NCBI GenBank assembly: GCA_003117195.1
Contig: BDSI01000155.1
Span: 1 to 64,000 of the forward strand
Reading direction: 5' to 3'
Origin: Eudorina sp. 2006-703-Eu-15
Lineage: Eukaryota; Chlorophyta; Chlorophyceae; Chlamydomonadales; Volvocaceae
Length of the DNA: 64,000 nt
The translations under genes and the position numbers were made by a program. The notes under the pieces are model-generated. The model searched no databases and was not told the DNA's origin. It worked only from the letters and a program-made list of their open reading frames with translations. Positions 31,461 through 43,300 of the stretch are shown here, in pieces (position 1 is the first letter of the stretch; every line of letters starts with the position of its first letter).

Positions 31461-31913
31461 ATGCAACCTAACAACCCAGAGCCGTGGCGAGACATGTTCA
31501 AAGCAATCTTTCCGGACTTCCGCATGGTGAAGGGCGGCATCAAAGTGGGTGAAGGCAACTGACCCTTTCACGGAACACCGGCATCGACTCACAAGCTCCC
31601 TCAAATTCGCAGGTTGCAAGCTTGACGGGATCGCTAAGCTTTTCATTGCTGTTCTTTGGAGTCGTCTGGGTAAGTTTTACTGTCCTGCTTGCGGTCACAA
31701 CCTGAATTACATATGGGTTCATGCCTCCAGCCTTGTTCGTGTTCAAATTTCCGCATAATTCGCCCAATTGATTCTTGTTTGACGCTGATCGTTGTTTGCT
31801 TTCAAAACCCCATCTAGTACCTGAGCAAGGAATATGATGCTGCACGCGGTATTCAACCTGAGAACGCACGGAGCAGCATTGACGACATTCGTCAAGACGA
31901 GCCGTCATCGTAA
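31461..31913 (+). CDS. 78-aa single-TM protein of unknown function (3 exons)
   Basis: Exons 31461-31544 (28 codons), 31613-31669 (19 codons) and 31818-31913 (31 codons plus TAA). All junctions are phase 0, with clean donors (GTGGGT, GTAAGT) and acceptors (CGCAG, TCTAG). The product starts MQPNNPEPWRDMFKAIFPDF. Its single hydrophobic helix (VASLTGSLSFSLLFFGVVW) is encoded exactly by exon 2, and it ends in a soluble acidic tail with SSIDDIRQDEPSS. Small one-helix proteins of this build are common among mitochondrial inner-membrane subunits, but I recognise no family, so the location is inference from shape and from the neighbour bS6m. A TGTAA lies at 32036-32040, just after it. The exons are too short to stand out in an ORF scan. 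Confidence 0.65.
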
Positions 31914-32059
31914 CACCGAGGGCTGCAGTTCAACACACTGGGTCGGAGTCGTACGACTTCGTACGGCATTTTACGCCGTCGCACGACGCCGCCGCCATAA
32001 AGAGCGTCGCAACGCCATGTGTTCTCATTCGAGAATGTAATAAGAACCGATATGGCAAA

Positions 32060-32401
32060 ATGCCTCTATACGAGCTGCTGTGTCTGTCCAAGCCGGCTCT
32101 GCCCAGGTCTGAGTTGGTTGCCTTAATCAAGAACTTGGGTGACGTTGTGTACAAGAATGGAGGCTTCATTACGCAGCTCAAGAGCTTTGGGGAGCAGCAC
32201 CTTGCTTATGATCTGCGCAGACCCTTTGAGCGGTATGAAAGGGCGCATATCTGGCAACTGGACTTCGTGTCCAGTGTGAACGGCTTGAAGCCTTTGGACC
32301 ACGAGCTTCACGTCAGCGACAAGATCCTCCGTTGGACTGTTGTGAAACGGCCGATGGAGGGCAAAATGAAGTCGGCTGATGGTGCTGGACAGCAGCCTTG
32401 A
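32060..32401 (+). CDS. MRPS6: Mitochondrial small-subunit ribosomal protein bS6m (113 aa)
   Basis: A single exon. MPLYELLCLSKPALPRSELV, NLGDVVYKNGGFITQLKSFG and EQHLAYDLRRPFERYERAHI are followed by WQLDFVSSVNGLKPLDHELH. This is the ferredoxin-like S6 fold (YEL--- at the start, the R-PF--Y strand region) in its mitochondrial form, which pairs with bS18m in the 30S-like platform. There is no clear cleavable presequence; the mature fold starts at residue 2, as is usual for this family. An out-of-frame ATG nine nucleotides upstream (32051) would overlap the start. The stop of the 78-aa gene is only 146 nt away on the same strand, so the two may share a transcript. Confidence 0.92.
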   Translation: MPLYELLCLSKPALPRSELVALIKNLGDVVYKNGGFITQLKSFGEQHLAYDLRRPFERYERAHIWQLDFVSSVNGLKPLDHELHVSDKILRWTVVKRPMEGKMKSADGAGQQP

Positions 32402-33313
32402 GGAGCTCTGCCCCGCATCTCACACTCGCCTTACGTTTACATATGTATCATCACAGTTATGTATTCTATGTGGTAAGTTGAGTCCCTTTGCCTTAGCTCT
32501 AGCGGAGGGGCTTGTCAAGGGGTCCTGTTTCTGCGCACAATGCACTGGCGCGGCGGTCTAGCATTCATGCGGCGAATGATGATTCCTTAGTTATCCCTGT
32601 CCGAACCTGCCAAAGGCCGGCAAGGTTTATGTGGACCGATTAGCTCTATCTGACGCCTGCACCGTTTGCTAGACCGCCGCTGCACTGCATACCAGCATAT
32701 TGTACATCGGCGATGACGAATGGATTAATATACAAGCTCAACAGATCTGAGCTCTGCTGTGCTGACACTTTTCCCCGCTGTACTGAGCCGAGGTTAACCC
32801 TGTACCTGTGTGGATGATGAGATTCCACAACGAACTGTCGGATTCCTTCTGATTGGCAACAAATTGATGTGAAGTTGTGACAAGACACACAGGATTAACC
32901 AATGCACGGTCGCTTTGTTCGGCCACCCGTGTTCCCCCAGGTCGCTCTCAACGTCGCTCGGACGTCCCCAAGACAAGCTGCCTACAAGTGTTGTACGGAT
33001 TGATGCATTGGGTTCATATTGGCACTAGCAACCGCGTTGCATGTGTAGATTTGAGCCAGACGGCTAGTTCCAACGACTGAAGAAATGCAAGAATGATGTG
33101 GTATGTAGAGGATATTTATTTGATAATTTTTCAGCCGATATCGAGGTGATATGAGTGTCGGATTCGTTACGCGAGCAGACACTTACAAATCGATATGACG
33201 TCGATATACGCACTGATCACTGTACATGTCTGTAAAACACCGTGTACTCATACGACTCCTTGCCCATACCACTTCTTCTTACATCCAATCGAACATGTAC
33301 AACAATCAGCCGG
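32402..33313. other. Convergent 3' flanks of bS6m and DNAJC8
   Basis: Moderately AT-rich, no exon seen. TTACA at 33279-33283 and 33183-33187 are candidate minus-strand TGTAA signals for the DNAJC8 gene. Confidence 0.5.
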
Positions 33314-35206
33314 TCAATCCTTCTTGGGTCCAGCTGATTTCGGCGGCGGTGGTCGATGTTGTTCGCCAACGGGTCGCTGCACATAGAGCTTCTCCTGTAG
33401 ATTGATTTTAAGACGGCAATATTCCGCATCACCGCAGGAGGATTAGATCCAAAATGGTCAAAACCACGGCATTACATCATACATGGGCAAATGTGAGTGG
33501 AAAGATAGATACGTGTACACCTCTAGGGACGGGCACAAAATCACAGTTCCTCAGCCATACAAGCCAATATACACATGCTCAATTTCAGCGATTACCTAAC
33601 TTGCACACCTTACCTCGTCGTTAGTTTTGAGCTTGGGAGGCTTGACCATGCCGGTAGCCTTCTTGTTGCCCCCGCCCTTGAGGTAGTCGTGCCAGGTGCT
33701 CACACGCTGCTCCCGTGTTTGCTCCCAGTTTTTCTCGTGTTCCTTCTTCGCCTTGACGCGCTCCTTGGTCTCTTTCTCTTTCTCTTCGAGGCGCAGCGTT
33801 TCCTCCTTGAGCTGTCAGTAGGCAAGAGGCAAGTGCAAATACGCTTAGCGAGGGATGGCGCTATCAGCTTGCGTGCGCACCTCCATGCATGTTTCCCTTT
33901 AGCAACGCGTATCAAACACGAGCGCTTAAAGCCAGAAGAAAACCCAAACCAACTTCATGTCTCACGCAGTCCGTGCTGTAGAGGTCATCTCGGGTTTAGG
34001 AAGGCGCAATAGCAGTCCATGCCAGCGTCCGAATACTCACCCGCTTGCCAAGCTTTCGTTTCCGCCACTCACTCCGCGCCAGCACGTCGCGAGCCTTCAT
34101 CTTCCAGCGTTCGTGGAATTCCTCCGTCTTCTCCCACTCCGCCTCAATGCCCTCTCGCCCTTCCTGCAGGCCAGCGAACGTGTCCTGCCCTTACAGTCTG
34201 AAGACAGTGATGGTGTGCCCTTACAATGAGAAGACAGTGATGGTGTTGCAAGTATTGCCCAATATCAAACAGCGCGCGTGGCCCGTTCAGCGAAACCTCA
34301 CCTCGTGCAACAAGCTCGCGACGCGCACGACGTTATCGTGCTTTGTCTCCTTGCGCCGTTCCTTCCGAACCTCCTCTGTGATAGGGTTTGCCAGGCATTG
34401 GTGCATCAGGACTCACTGCAATGCTGGGGCATCGTCATCATGTACAGCAGCCTGATTCCATGGCCACCTAGATGGCGACCCTGGTAACAGCGGGTCTGTT
34501 TAGGCCGTGAAAGACATCCATAAGATTTTACCCTATCCGTTGCCACACCGACTGACCTTTTGCCAGCTCGAGGACTTTGAGAAGCGATTCCCGCTTCTCG
34601 TCGTCAAGCAGCTCTTTCTGTGCATCGCCCAGGACTGCATGCCAAGGACAAGCACACAGCGGTGGCGTCAGTTTTGCAGCGGTGGCATGCGTGCGTGTTA
34701 CCAAACCCAAGGCAGGTGCGCCTCAACAGCTCAACACACGCCGGAACCCCCCTGCCAGCACTTCCACGCCAAACTCCCCCACGTGCAATCATGCACTCAC
34801 TATCAAAAGCTGTTGACGCCTGCGGGTGCTTGCACTTGTCCGGGTGAACCATCAGCGATAGCTTGCGGTATTGTCGCTTCACATCCTCCGGCGTAGCATC
34901 AAATCGCAGGTTCAGCTTCTCAAATGGATTGAGTTTAAAAGCCCAGAGAATGCGGTTGACCTCGTTATCTCGGTCAACCTCTTTCAGGTCTGAGAAAAAC
35001 GCCTACAATCGCGTGCGAACCTCAGTGATTCCGACAGTCTCGCTTGATTCCGAAATATTTATTTTTGATCTAACCTTCAACAAATCGTCTGGATCCAGCT
35101 TCTCAAGCTCCTCAAGAGTAGGCCTCGATGGTTGTCCGCCATTCTCTGCTTGAGCAGTGCTGCTGGGACCTGGCCCAGCTCCATCAGATGGACCCGCATC
35201 CGCCAT
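33314..35206 (-). CDS. DNAJC8: DNAJC8-type J-domain spliceosomal protein (295 aa)
   Basis: Seven exons, minus strand: 35075-35206, 34801-35002, 34557-34634, 34302-34375, 34041-34163, 33614-33811 and 33314-33394. Phases close exactly. After an acidic/Gly-Pro N-terminus comes FFSDLKEVDRDNEVNRILWA, then the J domain: FKLNPFEKLNLRFDATPEDV, KRQYRKLSLMVHPDKCKHP with the HPD tripeptide that stimulates Hsp70 ATPase, and LGDAQKELLDDEKRESLLKV. A long charged coiled coil follows (WKMKARDVLARSEWRKRKLG, LRLEEKEKETKERVKAKKEH). The end, WHDYLKGGG...KATGMVKPPKLK, is the hallmark of DNAJC8/SPF31, a U2/U4-U6-U5-associated nuclear chaperone. It is slightly longer than the animal protein because of the N-terminus. 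Confidence 0.95.
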
Positions 35207-35759
35207 ACAGACTAAAGGGTATTGGTCAGCAAGATGTTATGTGTTCTTTGTAATTTAAATGCTGCTTTCTTAGTACGTGAGCGCTAAACAAATATAATCA
35301 TAAAACACTTGCCATCCAATCAGTTACATTGTAGGTAATTTGTCCAATCAGATGTCCGCAATTTCGGTTAAACAACGGAAAAAATCGTTCGTCGTACGCC
35401 AATTAACGCACTTGCCGACTTGCATCATTCAAGTTATTTAGCCAGCGAGGTACAGCTCATGCATTGCAGATATATTGAAAATGCATAATGGCATTGAGCA
35501 CATACAGTGAAGAAACGACTCGAGCGCGCCAAGGCTTTCGCGTCGTAAAGCAGCTGGTGAAAAAAGGATATGCGGGTCACGATATGAGCGCCCCGGGTGT
35601 CCCGTGCCCTCCCGAGCTCTTGGGACGGCGTCGGACTCGCCAACGGGCCCAAAAGCTGCGGTTTACGCATTCTTTTCATTCTCGAGCGCCCTGCATCATA
35701 CCATAAACCCCAAACCGGGTCACGACAATCGATGCAGCTTGAAGCAACCAGCAACTAAT

Positions 35760-36802
35760 TCACCTGTCATGTAGGGTGACGGTACGGTTGATGCTCCTTG
35801 CGCTGTAATATATGCACAATGCTGGAACAACGACCCAAATCGCGTTTGCTCCAATAAAATACCCCCAGAAGTACAGCGGCTCGTGTCGGGTATATTTATC
35901 CACCCCTGCGGCCAGCCGGGCCACCGTAGGGTTCCTGACACGTCAGGTCAGCAGCGGGTTGCGACGCAGCCAGCTGGGTTTTGTTCGCATGTTTGCTGCC
36001 CTTCTTCCACGATATCGTACCTTCATAGAAGCACGTGAGGTAGTACAGGACGTCTCCGTAGAGCTGGCCCATAGACACGATTAGCATCGCAGTGTAGCGC
36101 CAGGACGCGCGATACAAAATTCCCAGCACGATAATGAAACAGAGCGGGCCCCAGGCAAACGCTGTGACAGCCTCCACGACGATTACGAACGGATCCCGCG
36201 TTGCGTAGCGTGAGTCTGCTTTCGAGTACTCCTTCCCTGTCGCAGGTTGTGGGGATTTTGGTGAGTGGGTCGGGTTGAAGTACGGATTTACCCTGCTTTG
36301 CCTTCCGAAACGGCCTGCAGACCGTTTTTATTCGTACGCAAAACTTCACGATACCATGCCTACAAATTTCATTTAGGACGTTGCCGCTCTCGTCTTGGTA
36401 GAACTTGCTGTTGGCAACAACATTGCCTGCGGACGGAACGCGGCGCGGGCGTCGCAGAGCACCTGCTCGATATTGTAGACCCATCCACCTAGCGCGCACC
36501 TTCGATGACAAAGTGGATAATGCCTGTTGACATAAACCACCCTGCCAACAGCCGCTCGGCAGCCGAAAGGTACTTGTAGCGGCCTGGTTCAGCGACGTAC
36601 AACACCGTTTCCAAGCAGTGACAAAATGACAATTCACTGAGCCTGTCAGCAAGACTATACCTGTTAATGTGTATATCAAAATGACTACCAGCAACGCGCA
36701 CCCAAAGACAACGGCCAAAATCGTCTTGTATGTTAACACGTTCGGCACAAAGCCTGGCAACACCAGGTCTTTTGGGATATACGGATGTTCGGGAGACGCC
36801 AT
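35760..36802 (-). CDS. EBP: EBP-family sterol 8,7-isomerase, copy 1 (216 aa)
   Basis: Exons, minus strand: 36661-36802, 36500-36583, 36364-36426, 36021-36236 and 35760-35905. They total 651 nt. It moves the sterol double bond from C8 to C7 in the ER membrane. The start MASPEHPYIPKDLVLPGFVP is followed by TM1 (ILAVVFGCALLVVILIYTL), GRYKYLSAAERLLAGWFMST, GIIHFVIEG with the conserved His/Glu pair, NSKFYQD, WKEYSKADSRYATRDPF (WKEYSK joined across an intron), EAVTAFAWGPL with the key Glu and Trp, then SMGQLYGDVLYYLTCFYEG and YFWGYFIGANAIWVVVP. The protein could end at the TGA at 35760, but that stop overlaps a weak GTGAAT donor. Copy 2 lies 1.25 kb upstream in the same orientation with the same exon structure. 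Confidence 0.88.
36016..36176 (-). repeat. EBP exon-4 identity tract, copy 1
   Basis: 161 nt identical to 38376-38536, while the adjoining exon sequence differs at many positions. Confidence 0.9.
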
Positions 36803-38052
36803 TTGAGCAAAATCCAGTATGACATGCCTCATAGGACAGGGGCGCTGATGTTGAGCTAATGGGACGTGGATTCGTCCTCCAAGGACCTCCGAAACCAAAC
36901 CTAACCAACCATAATGAAATCCACCAATATATCTGCCTGCATGGAGGTTCACGTGCCATTCAGAGGCCACTATATCATCTTGCGGAAGTGCCTGTTACAG
37001 GTGCACGAACGCAGATAGAGTACAGTGCAGATGCGCTGGGGCAACGAGTATAAGGGATCCTCTGGCAGACAACCCCCTGCCTTTGGCTTCGCTTAATTGG
37101 TTAAGGGCGTGCGTATGGTTCGCTCGACGGTGTTTCCGTCAAGGTCCTGGGGCTCGTTGCTGCTGCGCGTCTTGTGTGTTCTGTCCATGCTCAGATCGAT
37201 GTGGTCCTGTTTGCTTCAATCACACGTTCTTGCACGACATCCTCTTGCATCTATGGCCCCGACATTGTGACCGCGCAGGACACGCTCACGTGGCCCAAGT
37301 GCTGCTGGCATAAACGTACTTTCATGCCGCAGCGTACGTCGTCTGCTCGTCTGATCTGCCCGTTGCGTATGTGTATGCGGTGCTGGCCTGCGAGGCGCGT
37401 CCCAAAGCAACTTGACCACCAAAACGGTAAAACAGCAACCGACCATTGGCGGTTCATACAGCGTACCGCAATTGAGGCAACATGGCAAACTCGGCCAGAA
37501 GCATTCCAACGTAGCAGTTGCTCGTATCTAAAAGTTTCTGTCACACTACGCTACACGTGACTTGATCTGACGGCTCCCGGCCCAACTACATTGCAACAAA
37601 ATCCATGACGTGCTTCGACTGTTAGCAGCCATGCTAACCCAAGACGGTCCCTCATGCCTTGAGCTGCATTTCCGCATTGGAACCTTGTACATTGCTGTAA
37701 TCATGAGTGCCACGAAATACCCCATGAATGAACCATGTTACAGTGAACCCCGCGGGACATCGGTGACAACCGCAGCCCATCCTCACCACACTGCAAAACA
37801 AATCCGCGCCATCATGGCGCGCGACGGTTTATTGCAGACGCAGAGTGTGCAGGAACAAGCGCGGTAGGTAGGCGCTTCGATGCACGGTAATATTAAGTAG
37901 AGCACCGGCGCAAATCCATGGGTTTAGCATCGATGGCATAATCCCTCTTTAAAACGCACTCCTCACATCTCTCATCCACCGCGGTGCCCGCCCCCCCCCC
38001 CCGATACCGTTCTGGCCCGAGGAGGTAGCCCTTAGGGCTTGTGACCAGCGGC
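36803..38052. other. Spacer between the two EBP copies
   Basis: Open frames here show no domain and no splice pattern. A TTACA near 37738 may be the minus-strand polyadenylation signal of copy 2. A C10-12 homopolymer is at about 37990. Confidence 0.45.
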
Positions 38053-39469
38053 TCACGCGACCTTCTTCGTCTTCTTGGTCACCTTGCCAGACGCGGTAGC
38101 TGCAATGGCAGCGTTAATGTCCCGTGCACAGTAGATGATGCACGTGACCGGCACTACAATCCAAATCGCATTCGCTCCGACGAAATATCCCCAGAAATAA
38201 AGCGGCTCGCGTCGGCTGTACTTGTGCACTCCTGCAGGGACCGCGCGTGCCAACGCTCACTGATAGCTGTGCAGTGCAAGTGGATCGAAAACACGCCAAG
38301 CAGCGCGATGCACACAAGCAACAGGCGGGAGGTAGCACATGGCGGCGCGCACGTCGGGCCGGATGTGTTCCAAACCGTACCTTCATAGAAGCACGTGAGG
38401 TAGTACAGGACGTCTCCGTAGAGCTGGCCCATAGACACGATTAGCATCGCAGTGTAGCGCCAGGACGCGCGATACAAAATTCCCAGCACGATAATGAAAC
38501 AGAGCGGGCCCCAGGCAAACGCTGTGACAGCCTCCATTGGAATGATGAATGGGTCCCGAGTCGCGTAGCGTGAGTCCGCTTTCGAGTACTCCTTCCCTGT
38601 CGGACGGGGCATGGGACTCCATCAGCTGCAAGCTAAAGAAAGTGTCATGCGAACATGGTGGCACCATTGGACAACGTCCTTACTGACTGCCAGGTATCAG
38701 GTGACAGGTCCCTTATCACCCCGCTTTGGGCCCTCTTGCAGGGATCCTGAGCTCGTCGTTGTGGCCCTCACGAGCAGGCCAATGTTTCTTGCCCAATCGC
38801 GCTCCTGATAGCCACACCTGAGCCGCGAATTCCGCCCACCCTTCCACCAAGTACATCTGCCAGGGCACTACGTATCCTAGGCGTCCGGCCTTATTGCAGC
38901 CGCTGCTGAAGCGGCGCATGAGCGTGTGGTAAGTACGCACAACTGACACATCGACCCACCCGAGAAAAAGACTGTTCGTCACGGCACGCCCTAGCTACGT
39001 CCCACAGGACAGCCGACTTACAAATTTCATTCAGGATGTTGCCGCTGTTATCCTGATAAAACTTGCTGTTCACGACCACGGTCCCTACAGTCAATGCGAA
39101 AGGTGTGATCACCAGGTCGGCAGCTACAAGCACCTGCGGGGTCTGCCACCACGTCGCACCTTCGATCACGAAGTGGATAATGCCAGTGCACATGAACCAT
39201 CCTGCCCATAGTCTCTCAGCAGTTGTGAGGTGCTTGTAGCGGCCTGGTTTGGTTTAGAAGCGTTCACACATGATCGTTGGCGCGAATCAGGTCAAATCAG
39301 CAACTCGCTAACTTTGCACAAATTGACCTGTCAAGATGAACATAAATATGACGACTAAGGCCGAGCAGCCAAAAAAGACGCCCAAAATTGTCTCATATGG
39401 TATGACATTGGGTACAAATCCCGGCAAATCCAAATCTACAGGCACGTAAGGATGTTTCACAGATGCCAT
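38053..39469 (-). CDS. EBP: EBP-family sterol 8,7-isomerase, copy 2 (227 aa)
   Basis: Exons, minus strand: 39328-39469, 39160-39243, 39022-39084, 38381-38596 and 38053-38231 (684 nt). The first four exons have exactly the lengths of copy 1 (142, 84, 63 and 216 nt), so the pair arose by tandem duplication after the introns existed. It begins MASVKHPYVPVDLDLPGFVP. All EBP landmarks are present: GRYKHLTTAERLWAGWFMCT, GIIHFVIEG, VVNSKFYQDNSGNILNEI, WKEYSKADSRYATRDPF, EAVTAFAWGPL and YFWGYFVGANAIWIVVP. Unlike copy 1 it ends in a basic GKVTKKTKKVA tail, a di-lysine-rich C-terminus suited to ER retention. Intron 2 happens to be open in frame, so an unspliced reading would insert 25 residues (TWWQTPQ...) not present in other EBPs. 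The IQ gene diverges 293 nt upstream. Confidence 0.9.
38376..38536 (-). repeat. EBP exon-4 identity tract, copy 2
   Basis: Identical partner of 36016-36176. Identity begins 5 nt into the downstream intron and ends abruptly inside exon 4. Confidence 0.9.
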
Positions 39470-39762
39470 TTCTGTATTTCCTGATTGGAAGCACCACATT
39501 GTGCCAGCCGTCCGCCGTTGCTGTTTTGAGAGTCGTGTCTCCGAAACCCGCTCAGAAACCACGGAATGAAACTTTGACCGAGCAGCTCGGCTCAATTTCT
39601 CAATTTCTGCAGCAACATCGGCGTGCTTACAACGATCTTTTACCACGCTTAAAAATGCTGTTTCTTAAAAGGCCTGTAAAGAAGAAACGCAAGCACGGTA
39701 ACTGAGAGGTAGCCATGTAAGCAAATCTGATATCGTTACCGAGCGTTTATCGACAGCAAAAC

Positions 39763-40351
39763 ATGGGTGATCCACTCCAGAAGGCTCAGGACCGTCTGTC
39801 ACTGCACGAGCTCATTCGCGTTGGCGTTGGGCGACAGGAGGACTTGCGATTACTGCAGAATGTACGTACGACGAAGGCATGGGACACTTATGCACAAGCG
39901 GAGAACGGGCGCGCGGGTTCAGGCGGAGAGGGTGCGGGTGCTACCGTAGTGTTCAGAACTCCCCGCCTTCTGTGCAGACCGCAACCTTTAACCGGACGTC
40001 AACAGTGTTGGCGTAGGAATGACACTTGTTCCTGTAGCGTGGCCCTCGACCGAGTACGTCGCCGCCGGTCCCCCCGCTCCAATCCTCAGGTAGCGATGCA
40101 AGCCGCCTGCCTGCCAGCCGCCTCCGTGGCCCAGCTTCTGCGCGAGGCGGCCCTCCGCGAGGAGTGGCGGTCGGGTCGCGAGGCGGCGCTGCTGGGCTCC
40201 CTCCGCTCCCAGTCCCTGGGTGCCCTCCTGGGACTGGGACAGGGGCCGGGGGGCTGCCGTACTACCCCCGATGGACGCCTGCTGTCCGAGCAGGTGGCGG
40301 CGCTGACAGAGGTGGGTGCGAACAGAGCCATTCGAGGGACAGAAGCAAACG

Positions 40352-40399
<48 letters not shown>

Positions 40400-43300
40400 T
40401 GACGGCGCACTGGGAGCGACCGGGATTGGGGCAGGTGGCACTGGATGAAGGGCTCCAGGGGCAGGTGGCACTGCATGAAGGGCTCCAGGGGCAGGTGGCT
40501 ACCTGCGCCACCTCCCATCACCCCATCACGCCACCCAGGGTTGGGACGTATGTGGCAATCGAGGAAGCGGGTGGGTGGCCTGAGCGCCACCCGCGCAGCA
40601 GCCCCCTTCCCCTTCCAGGGCAGTGCTGACCGGGGCTGAAAGCGAGGCGTGGCCTGATCGGGGGCATGTCAATGCCGCCCTGAGGTCCCATGGTGTAGGT
40701 AGGGCGTCAGGCCTTCGCCAGAGCTGGTCGGTGCCGTCCCCGCCTGGGGGCGCCTGCAAACCAGTCCGCTCGACCCGCCCCACTCGGCCCTCCGCCCCGC
40801 AGATGCTGGAGCAGCAGCAGCAGCAGCGCAGGAGGCGCGGGGCACCCGCCTCCGGACCCGGACCCGGACCCGGACTGAGAGCTGGCGGCAGCCAGAAGAG
40901 CCTCAGCACGGCCTCAGTCGGCGCCCCGCTTCGGCCCTACCTGGCCTCCCCGGGAGGAAAACCGCCGCCCTCCCCGCAGCACCAGCCACGGCCCGCGTCC
41001 AACTCGTTTGGCGGCCCCTCCCCGGGCGGGGCGGGGCTGGCCCGGACGTCGTCCAGCGGAGCCGCCGGTGGCGCTGGGAACGGTCACTACGACCGCTCGG
41101 CGATGCCGATGACACCACAGCAGCAGCCGCGGTTGCTGCGGCAGGTCTCGGGGAACCTCGCCGGGGGATCCTCCTCGGCAGCAGTGGCGGCAATTTACGG
41201 CGCCTCTGCTGCGGCGGCGGTGGCGGCGGCGGGATCCAGTGGCAGCGGCGGCGGCTCAGTGGTCGTGGGCTCACCCGCGCGCGCACTGCGGACTGGAGGA
41301 CGTGGTGCGGGGGGCCAGCAGCGGGGCCTTATGTACAGCCCGCAGGGAAAGCTGACCCATGGGTCGTCGCCGGGCCACACGCGGCCCCGGCCCCGGCCGG
41401 GCAGCGCACCCGAGGAGCTGCCGGCCGACACCTGGAGCGCCGCGCGGACGGCCGGGTTGGAGCCGGCGGCGGCGGCGTCAGCCGCGGCCGCGGCGGCGGC
41501 CGCCTCGGCCGTCAACGCGCCGGCCGGCGCCGCATCCGGCGGCAGCCCCACTGCGGAGGGCCCTCACTGCACCCCCAGCCGCTTTCGCAACTTGCTGCGG
41601 CTGCAGCAGCTGCTGCTCCAGGTGCGGAGCCGCCGTTCCCACGGCGCGGGGCTCCTCTTTTCTGCACAGCTGGGGGATGGCTGGAGGGTGATGCCAGTGC
41701 GCGGCGCACTGGAAATTCTCGGACTACAGGGAGGAGGGGGCACTGCGCCCTGTGCCGTATCGCCTTGGAGGGCCACACCGGCAGTCAGCCACCCGGTCCC
41801 AGCTCGCTTCCCCCCGGCCCCCTCTTGGTCATCCGTCCCCCCGCGCACCTCGTACCCCCACCCCCTCACTCCTAGGTGTCAGTCAGTCTGTGACCCCAAC
41901 CTCCTCACTTCGCTGGCCCATCCACTCTCTTCCTGACGTATTCGCGGCTTCTTCCTCAGCCTCCCTCCCGCCCCACCTCTCTACTGGACACCGTCTTCTC
42001 GCCGCGCCGCGCCGCGCTCCCTTTCTCCTCCCCCCTCCTGCCTTGACCCCACCCCTCCATCCCCTCCATCCCCTCCACCCCACTCGGTCAGGGCCTCCGA
42101 GAGCACGCCCAGGACGAGGGCGAGGGAGGGGCGCTGGAGGCGCTGGGCAACAGTGTGGCGGAGGCGCAGGCCTTCTTTGCGGACTGCCTGGGGGACGCGC
42201 TGGAGGCGGCGGGGCTGCCGCCGGATGCGGTGCCGCTGCCGGGGCAGGGGCAGGGGCAGGGACAGGACAGGGGCGCGGAGGGCTCCGGCGGGTGGTGCGG
42301 CCCCGGCGGCTCCCCCGCTCGGAGGCTGCCGGGGGGGCCGTCCTGGGACAAGATGCTGCGGCTGGGGCAGCTGGGCCTGACCCGGTCGGATGTGGCGAGG
42401 CTGGAGGAGATCCGGAGGCAGCGGGCTGCCCGGGTCATACAGCGTCAGGTGGGGCAGGGAGTGGAGGGTGACTGCTGAGAAAAGAGGAGGTGAATGGGGT
42501 GGGGCGGTCAGTGTGTTTAGGAAAGGAATCCGACCGACCGAGCCCAGGTCGTGGGACGGTCAGTGTCTGACTCTCAACGCCTGGCAGCGGGAGCGGCAAG
42601 GAAGCAAGGGGTGCCGGTCGGGTCGCGGGCAGTCCCCTGCTGAAAATCGTGTTGACAACCGAGACCGTGCCCGCCTCTAAAGCCCCGTTGCCCCGTGGCT
42701 CTAGGGTTTGCCTTACCCCTCTGCCCCCTTCCGCCCATCCATCCCGGCACCCAACCCCCTATCGGTCGCAGGTCCGGAAATGGCTCCGGCGGCGGTGGCA
42801 CCAGCGGCGGCTGGCGGAGGCGCGTGCCCGGGCCGATGCCATGATGCGGAAGCTGAGGTGGGTCAGGGGCGGATTCCGGCGGGGGAGTGGGGGCCATGCG
42901 TAAAGAAACCCAAGCCCAGAACCCTCACCCGGAAGAACCCGACAGTGAAGCGCAACCCATCCAATCCCCCCCACATGTGGCAACCGCCCCTGCCCCCCGC
43001 CCCGTTCCCTCTCGTTGACGACTACACTGCCGTACCCGGCTGCTCCTGCCTCCTCCCCGCGCAGGGACCGAGCCGCCCGGGTGATCCAGTGCTGGGTCCG
43101 CGGCCACCTGGCTCGCCGCCTGGCCGCCCGGCTGGCCGCACAGGCCGCTGCGGAGCGGGCGCAGCGCCGCCGGGCGGAGGCGGTCCGGCAGGCGGCCGCC
43201 GTCCGCATCCAGAGGGCCTGGCGGGCGCACCTGCGCAAGCGGCGATACGCGGCGGCACTGGCCAGGGCGGAGCAGCTGAGGCGGCCGCAGAGCCACCTGG

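Noticed and set aside
37083..37867. + frames between the two EBP copies
   Set aside because: Short, no homology recognised, no splice or polyadenylation pattern.
39085..39159. 25 extra residues in EBP copy 2 from an open intron 2
   Set aside because: Copy 1 has a stop in the matching intron, GT-AG signals are present, and other EBPs have no insertion here.
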